In this document: one piece after another, positions 7,269 to 10,252 of the stretch
Layout: every line of letters starts with the position of its first letter
Numbering within the stretch: the first letter of the stretch is position 1
Source: Clostridiales bacterium
GTDB lineage: Bacteria > Bacillota > Clostridia > Clostridiales > Caloramatoraceae
Length of the DNA stretch: 10,252 nt
Direction: 5' to 3'
Assembly (NCBI GenBank): GCA_026416355.1
Contig: JAOAFH010000125.1
Location: 1-10,252 of the forward strand
Position numbers and translations under genes: made by a program
Notes under the pieces: generated by a model
Told to the model about the DNA's origin: nothing
Databases searched by the model: none
What the model saw: only the letters and a program-made list of their open reading frames with translations

Positions 7269-7699
7269 CGCAAGATGAAAGGGAACTATTAAGGCTAGAA
7301 CTAAACTTACTTAAAGATGCTAATAAAACATTAATATACTCTTATGATGCATGTTCAAAAGTTGGAATAAAAGAAAATTATACATATGAAGAACTAGATA
7401 AATTTGAAGCATTAACTAGTAGATTTGCAAGGGTAAGTGACATATTAATACAAAAAATATTTAGACTTATAGACATAATAGAATTGGAATTACCTGGTAC
7501 AGTTATAGATAGAATAAATAGAATGGAAAAGAGAGGAGTATTGGATGCCGATAAATTTAAAGAAATAAGAAGACTGCGTAACGAAATTGCACACGGATAC
7601 ATTCCAACTGCAATAGAAAATATATTTAAAGATGTGCTTAGATTAACTCCATATGTATTAGAATGTGTAAATAACATATTACAAAAATATGATAAATAA
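7265..7699 (+). CDS. hepT: HEPN-domain protein, HepT-type toxin (RNase)
   Basis: The 144-residue, all-helical protein carries the HEPN signature near its C-terminal half: RNEIAHGY at residues 105-112. This gives Arg105-x4-His110-x-Tyr112, the RX4HXY arrangement in which Arg/His form the RNase site and the Tyr is the residue AMPylated by MntA. All three key residues are present, so the toxin appears intact. The ATG overlaps the stop of the MNT gene by four bases, and AAAGGAGG (7247-7254) lies inside that gene, indicating translational coupling of antitoxin then toxin. The family is described as tRNA- or mRNA-targeting, and the target here cannot be predicted. It could alternatively be a nucleotidyltransferase substrate-binding protein of the HI0074 type, but the complete RX4HXY motif favours an active toxin. 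Confidence 0.85.
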   Translation: MTQDERELLRLELNLLKDANKTLIYSYDACSKVGIKENYTYEELDKFEALTSRFARVSDILIQKIFRLIDIIELELPGTVIDRINRMEKRGVLDADKFKEIRRLRNEIAHGYIPTAIENIFKDVLRLTPYVLECVNNILQKYDK

Positions 7700-7736
7700 A
7701 AAAATGTCGCACTACAAAATTGTGCGACATTTTTTT
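7698..7736. terminator. Strong bidirectional intrinsic terminator
   Basis: A perfect 9-bp stem ATGTCGCAC (7704-7712) / GTGCGACAT (7722-7730) with a 9-nt loop is flanked by A-runs on the left and seven T on the right. It therefore terminates in both directions. It starts at the stop codon of the HEPN gene and its T-run overlaps the stop codon of the convergent cupin gene. It insulates the toxin-antitoxin operon from its neighbour. Confidence 0.9.
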
Positions 7737-8013
7737 ATACCACTGGATCAAAAGTATATGCTTTTCTAATAGGCCTTTTTACATCCCAATTGCATTTTAG
7801 TCCCTTTGGGAATGTAACAAGCATTCCTTCATTTATAGTAACATTTTCAATAGGAGTTTTAACAATTACTTCTCCTTCAAAGATGTAGCATGTTTCGGTT
7901 TCATCATATTCCCAATCGAATTTAGAAACTTCACATCCCCATCTTCCCCAAGAGTCAACGCCAAGCTTCTTAGCTTCTTCTAAACTAAGCTTTTTAATCT
8001 TAATCTTTTCCAT
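7735..8013 (-). CDS. Small cupin-domain protein, DUF861 (Cupin_3) type
   Basis: The 92-residue protein is a single beta-barrel cupin. The recognisable pattern is W22-x2-W25 then FDWEYDETETCYIFEGEV (residues 32-49), a NEGM turn and FPKGLKCNWDV (68-78). This matches the DUF861/EutQ-like cupins of about 90-110 residues. The metal-binding histidines of classical cupins are absent; Glu40, Cys42 and Tyr43 occupy the motif-1 region, as is usual in this subgroup. Start ATG 8013 is supported by GGAAGGGAGG with 7-nt spacing. It stands alone, converging on the toxin-antitoxin operon, with its promoter immediately upstream. The family has no single agreed reaction (a small-molecule or sugar-related role is sometimes suggested), so none is assigned. 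Confidence 0.83.
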   Translation of the reverse strand: MEKIKIKKLSLEEAKKLGVDSWGRWGCEVSKFDWEYDETETCYIFEGEVIVKTPIENVTINEGMLVTFPKGLKCNWDVKRPIRKAYTFDPVV

Positions 8014-8036
8014 ATTTAAACCTCCCTTCCAAACAA

Positions 8037-8045
8037 ATTATACCA
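8037..8045 (-). promoter_or_regulatory. Extended -10 promoter for the cupin gene
   Basis: The minus strand reads TGGTATAAT (8045-8037), a consensus extended -10 element (TGn plus TATAAT). No good -35 is present at 17 bp. The predicted start near 8030 gives a leader of only about 17 nt, just enough for the Shine-Dalgarno. The first AAGTAACTGTCCC repeat copy lies about 28 bp further upstream. Confidence 0.55.
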
Positions 8046-8072
8046 CAAACTCAACTTCATGCATACTCAAAC

Positions 8073-8092
8073 AGGGGGACAGTTACTTATTT
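8073..8092 (-). repeat. AAGTAACTGTCCC repeat, copy 1 (inverted)
   Basis: The minus strand reads AAATAAGTAACTGTCCCCCT, a perfect 20-bp reverse complement of copy 2. It is the only copy in this orientation and forms the left end of the 495-bp segment. Confidence 0.85.
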
Positions 8093-8547
8093 ATTGCATA
8101 ACAAATCAATTTTAAATATATTGGTACATACGTACAACTAATAATTCCAATAATTGTGGAAACACACTTAAATGCACTAAGGTTTTTTGCATTGAATATC
8201 AATAAAGTTCTTTGATATCTAATGTTTATTTGTGGATTGTAGTTTACTTGGCCCAAAATTGAGGGGGGAGCACATTAAATCTCGAGTGAGTTGTAGAAGC
8301 AGCTGACGTTTCATTTACTTATAATTTAATAGTTATTTAACGTGTATATTTATCTATGGAACTAAAATTTATTTTACTAGTAATTGTTAACAACCACATG
8401 AATGTTGATTAACTAATGTAAGTAAAGGTAATAAACCGTACCTCATTTTTACATTTATTTAAAGCATTTATGTTTACAAGCAAATGAAGATTAAATTACC
8501 CCAAATTGGTATGTAATACACAAATGTTAACTAACATAAATAAGTTA

Positions 8548-8567
8548 AAATAAGTAACTGTCCCCCT
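8548..8567 (+). repeat. AAGTAACTGTCCC repeat, copy 2
   Basis: This copy is AAATAAGTAACTGTCCCCCT, identical over 20 bp to copy 1 in reverse complement. It is followed by TTTGTTAC and then the first weak tandem unit. Confidence 0.85.
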
Positions 8568-8626
8568 TTGTTACATCAAAACTTTTGGACAATAAATGAA
8601 AGTCACTTATCAATAGATAGAAAAAC

Positions 8627-8640
8627 AAGTAACTGTCCCT
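8627..8640 (+). repeat. AAGTAACTGTCCC repeat, copy 3
   Basis: The core AAGTAACTGTCCCT recurs 75 bp after copy 2. It is preceded by AAAAAC and followed by GTCGTTAC, which resembles the TTTGTTAC after copy 2. Confidence 0.8.
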
Positions 8641-8707
8641 GTCGTTACCCTTGTTAATCTAAAACTCGAGACAATATTATGAATTACCCTTTAATTAATA
8701 AATACAA

Positions 8708-8725
8708 AAATAAGTAACTGTCCCT
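8708..8725 (+). repeat. AAGTAACTGTCCC repeat, copy 4
   Basis: AAATAAGTAACTGTCCCT matches copy 2 in its first 17 bases, differing at the end of the C-run. It lies 85 bp after copy 3. The following TCTTTTAAACAGGGAT allows a small CCCT/AGGG hairpin, and its AAACAGGG also occurs beside copy 1. Confidence 0.8.
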
Positions 8726-8874
8726 CTTTTAAACAGGGATAAAAAAATAATCTTATGAATAAATATTTTGGAATAATGTGTTGAAAAAATATCAAAAAAC
8801 TACTTCAAATTTCAACAAACTTCAAATACATAAGATGTTAGAATAAAAAAGAAATCAGCTTAAGGGGGATTTTT

Positions 8875-9246
8875 ATGCGAGAGGTTGTTGAAATAGCTAG
8901 CTGTAAAACAATTCTAGACGACAACAGAGGGTATGTTTATAGGTACTTTTTAGTAAAAAATTGCAAAAATATACATGTTGATAAAAATGAATTTAGTGTT
9001 AAAAGTTATGGCATTGAGGCTGTGCGTGAAGAGATTTTAAATGGCAAAATAATAAGCATAGAAAGGGAAGTAATAAACCATATAAGCCCTGACAGGATGA
9101 AGGTTGTTGAGCTTATATTTATGTTACAAGATAATGAAGTATCTCCACTTCATTTATATGAGGTAGTTGGAAATTATATGGATGAATGGGTTTATGATTT
9201 CGACAGGGAAATAAGCAAGGCAGTTACACAACTTGTTTTTATGTAA
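8875..9246 (+). CDS. Small protein resembling the DUF6514 family
   Basis: This 123-residue protein has no signal peptide or membrane segment. From memory it resembles the DUF6514 proteins of Clostridia. It has an N-terminal beta-rich part with YVYRYFLVKN (20-29), a central SYGIE (44-48) with an IERE..NHISPDR segment (62-74), and a C-terminal EVSPLHLYEVVGNYMDE (88-104) ending in a short helix. Length fits that family. The function of the family is unknown, and I assign none. The start ATG 8875 has AAGGGGGA eight bases upstream. It is a single-gene unit: the left side is the repeat-rich gap and the right side is a 157-bp gap with a long hairpin. Confidence 0.7.
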   Translation: MREVVEIASCKTILDDNRGYVYRYFLVKNCKNIHVDKNEFSVKSYGIEAVREEILNGKIISIEREVINHISPDRMKVVELIFMLQDNEVSPLHLYEVVGNYMDEWVYDFDREISKAVTQLVFM

Positions 9247-9265
9247 AAATAGGTATACAATGTTG

Positions 9266-9382
9266 GTAAACTATCCTAATTAAATAAAGTGGCATTTGGG
9301 TAATAATTTAAAATAAAAAAGCAAATAAAGCTTATTTTAAAAAATACATTACCCAAGTCACTTGTTTTAGGATAGTAAACTA
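9266..9382. repeat. 107-nt imperfect hairpin (MITE-like or structured RNA) with flanking direct repeats
   Basis: Three nested inverted segments form one long hairpin: ACTATCCTAA (9270-9279) with TTAGGATAGT (9367-9376); AGTGGCATTTGGGTAAT (9288-9304) with ATTACCCAAGTCACT (9348-9362, small bulges); and TTTAAAATAA (9307-9316) with TTATTTTAAA (9332-9341), closed by GC/GC and a 7-nt loop. An 8-bp direct repeat GTAAACTA occurs at both borders (9266-9273 and 9375-9382), partly overlapping the inverted ends. There is no T-run, so it is not an ordinary terminator. It could be a very small MITE or a structured leader ahead of acpS. Confidence 0.65.
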
Positions 9383-9403
9383 AAATCTAAAGGAATGAGT
9401 TAC

Positions 9404-9763
9404 ATGATTATTGGAATTGGAACGGATATTATTGAAATTAATAGAATTGAAAAAGCAATAAATAGGGGTTTGTTTTTAGATAGAGTTTTTACTGAACTAG
9501 AAAGGGAATATTTGGACAAAAAAAGGGTTGAAAGTGCTGCAGGGTATTTTGCTGCAAAGGAAGCAGTATCAAAGGCACTTGGTACGGGTATAAAGGGTTT
9601 TACATTTAAAGATATAGAAATACAAAAGAATAATGGAGCACCTTTTGTTGTGCTCTATGGGGGAGCAAAGGAAACGGCCGATAAATTAGGGATTAAAAAA
9701 ATACATCTTTCTATTTCTCACTCAAAGGAATACGCAACAGCAGTTGCAGTAGCGGAGGGATAA
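9404..9763 (+). CDS. acpS: Holo-[acyl-carrier-protein] synthase
   Basis: AcpS transfers the 4'-phosphopantetheine arm of CoA to a serine of apo-ACP, activating it for fatty-acid synthesis in the cytoplasm. The 119-residue protein matches the family from end to end. It opens with MIIGIGTDIIEI (Mg ligand Asp8), has the FTELEREYL segment and the FAAKEAVSKALGTG motif (49-62, Glu53 as second metal ligand), and ends with HLSISHSKEYATAVAVAE. I start it at ATG 9404, because AAAGGA (9389-9394) is then 9 nt away and family members begin at this position. The in-frame ATG at 9395 directly abuts the Shine-Dalgarno and is unlikely. It is followed one base later by nnr, whose ribosome site lies in the last acpS codons. 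A promoter was not identified. Confidence 0.96.
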   Translation: MIIGIGTDIIEINRIEKAINRGLFLDRVFTELEREYLDKKRVESAAGYFAAKEAVSKALGTGIKGFTFKDIEIQKNNGAPFVVLYGGAKETADKLGIKKIHLSISHSKEYATAVAVAEG

Positions 9764-9764
9764 T

Positions 9765-10252
9765 ATGTTCGTAGCAAAGGCTCAAAATATGCGAAACATC
9801 GACAAAAGAGCAATAGAAGAATATAAAATTCCAGGAATAGTATTAATGGAGAATGCTGCTTGGGCAGTTTATCAAAGGGTAGTTAAAAAATCACCAAAAA
9901 AAGTCACTGTTGTATGTGGCATAGGTAACAATGGTGGAGACGGATTTGCACTGACAAGACTTTTATATATAAATGGGTTTGATGTATCTATTTATCTATT
10001 TGGGGAAATAGATAAAATAAAAGGGGATGCAAAAATTAATTATGAAATACTACTTAATATGGGGATTAGTATAAAGGCTGATTTAGAAGAACTTATAAAC
10101 GACATTAAGTGTAGCGATATAACTGTAGATGCAATATTTGGAACGGGTTTAGATAGACAAGTTGAAGGGATATATAAAGAGGTCATAGACAATATTAATA
10201 CATATTCAAGATACACAATTTCAATAGACATACCCTCAGGAATTTGCGCAGA
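9765..10252 (+). CDS. nnr: NAD(P)H-hydrate repair enzyme (YjeF N-terminal epimerase domain), 3' end cut by window
   Basis: The frame starts at ATG 9765, one base after the acpS stop, with GGAGG (9754-9758) inside acpS. It stays open to the window end (162 full codons). It encodes the NAD(P)H-hydrate epimerase domain, which interconverts the R and S forms of the damaged cofactor. Visible motifs are the MENAA helix (28-32), the nucleotide-binding loop GIGNNGGDGFA (52-62), catalytic Asp122 in VDAIFGTGL, and SIDIPSGI (153-160). In Firmicutes and Clostridia this domain is usually fused to an ADP/ATP-dependent dehydratase in a protein of about 500 residues (Nnr). Whether that second domain is present here lies beyond the window. 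Co-location with acpS is a common clostridial arrangement and suggests co-transcription. Confidence 0.93.
   Translation, partial: MFVAKAQNMRNIDKRAIEEYKIPGIVLMENAAWAVYQRVVKKSPKKVTVVCGIGNNGGDGFALTRLLYINGFDVSIYLFGEIDKIKGDAKINYEILLNMGISIKADLEELINDIKCSDITVDAIFGTGLDRQVEGIYKEVIDNINTYSRYTISIDIPSGICA

Larger units (their letters stand above)
8073..8567. mobile_element. Putative non-autonomous or decayed element with 20-bp inverted ends
   Basis: The 20 bp at 8548-8567 (AAATAAGTAACTGTCCCCCT) are the exact reverse complement of 8073-8092. The 495 bp they enclose hold no intact gene, although a 63-codon minus-strand frame (8274-8083) runs into the left repeat, whose TAA is its stop. Internal minor hairpins occur (TTCCA/TGGAA near 8146-8160; GTTAACAAC/GTTGATTAAC near 8387-8412). 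Perfect inverted ends in an otherwise unconstrained AT-rich stretch suggest a MITE-like element, or two REP-like repeats in opposite orientation. Similar short GGGACAGTTACTT-type sequences are, from general memory, found next to Y1 (IS200/REP-associated) transposase genes, but none is present here. I could not identify a target-site duplication. Confidence 0.4.
8548..8725 (+). repeat. Diverged tandem units of about 75-85 bp
   Basis: The spacers after copies 2 and 3 align with each other. Both have GTTAC soon after the core, then AAAACT, then GACAATA followed by ATGAA (near 8579-8600 and 8661-8682), and both end in an A-rich stretch before the next core. This indicates an old tandem duplication of a unit comprising core plus spacer, and copy 4 is the terminal partial unit. 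Similarity is patchy, so the relationship is suggestive. Confidence 0.5.
8046..8874. other. 829-bp intergenic stretch without a convincing gene
   Basis: Both strands are rich in stop codons. The only notable open frame is 63 codons on the minus strand (8274-8083) without an ATG. The stretch contains four copies of a short repeat, a 495-bp segment with perfect 20-bp inverted ends, and weak tandem units to its right; these are described separately. No RNA gene or transposase was recognised. The last 120 bp before the gene at 8875 include TGTTAGAAT (extended -10-like, about 8836-8844) without a good -35. Confidence 0.7.

Noticed and set aside
8548..8725. CRISPR array
   Set aside because: Only three same-strand copies exist, cores are short and unequal, spacers are 60-70 bp and related to each other, and no cas gene is nearby.
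8046..8874. Intact Y1/RAYT transposase gene within the repeat region
   Set aside because: Stop codons are frequent in the frames I translated on both strands, and no HUH-type motif was seen.
9395..9403. acpS starting at ATG 9395
   Set aside because: This ATG directly abuts the AAAGGA Shine-Dalgarno, leaving no spacer. ATG 9404 has correct spacing and gives the standard MIxGIGTD start.

Overview
The window is AT-rich DNA whose gene families, strong GGAGG-type ribosome binding sites and codon use point to a low-GC Gram-positive bacterium, most likely one of the Clostridia (a CapA-type cell-surface protein, a DUF6514-like protein, and an acpS-nnr gene pair). No ribosomal or species-specific marker is present, so the genus cannot be named.

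Layout. Positions 1-948 (+) are the 3' part of a CapA-family protein, cut by the window start. It converges on two minus-strand genes (2766-4529, then 969-2753) that encode the two halves of a heterodimeric ABC exporter of the BmrCD/LmrCD type. The exporter's 5' leader (about 4530-4765, minus strand) is the most striking part of the window. It has a promoter, a 17-bp 5' hairpin, a well-formed 26-codon leader ORF with its own Shine-Dalgarno, and an intrinsic terminator (10-bp stem plus six T) just ahead of the first exporter gene. Three short segments can pair in mutually exclusive ways, as expected for ribosome-mediated transcription attenuation of a drug exporter.

Divergent from the exporter is a YyaL/SPATA20-type thioredoxin-domain protein (4921-6921, +). 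It is followed by an MNT-HEPN (MntA-HepT) toxin-antitoxin pair (6987-7699, +) with its own promoter and a strong bidirectional terminator. A small DUF861-type cupin (7735-8013, -) converges on that terminator.

Positions 8046-8874 have no convincing gene. They hold four copies of a short repeat (core AAGTAACTGTCCC). Two copies form perfect 20-bp inverted ends around a 495-bp segment, and the last three are spaced about 75-85 bp apart in weakly conserved tandem units. This looks like a non-autonomous or decayed mobile or REP-like element. No transposase gene is visible.

The right end carries a DUF6514-like small protein (8875-9246, +), a 107-nt imperfect hairpin bounded by short direct repeats (9266-9382; MITE-like or a structured RNA), the holo-ACP synthase gene acpS (9404-9763, +), and the start of the NAD(P)H-hydrate repair gene nnr (9765 onward, cut by the window end). 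The last two are tightly coupled.

The genes do not form one pathway. The window is ordinary clostridial housekeeping and stress genes with two accessory insertions: the toxin-antitoxin pair and the repeat cluster.
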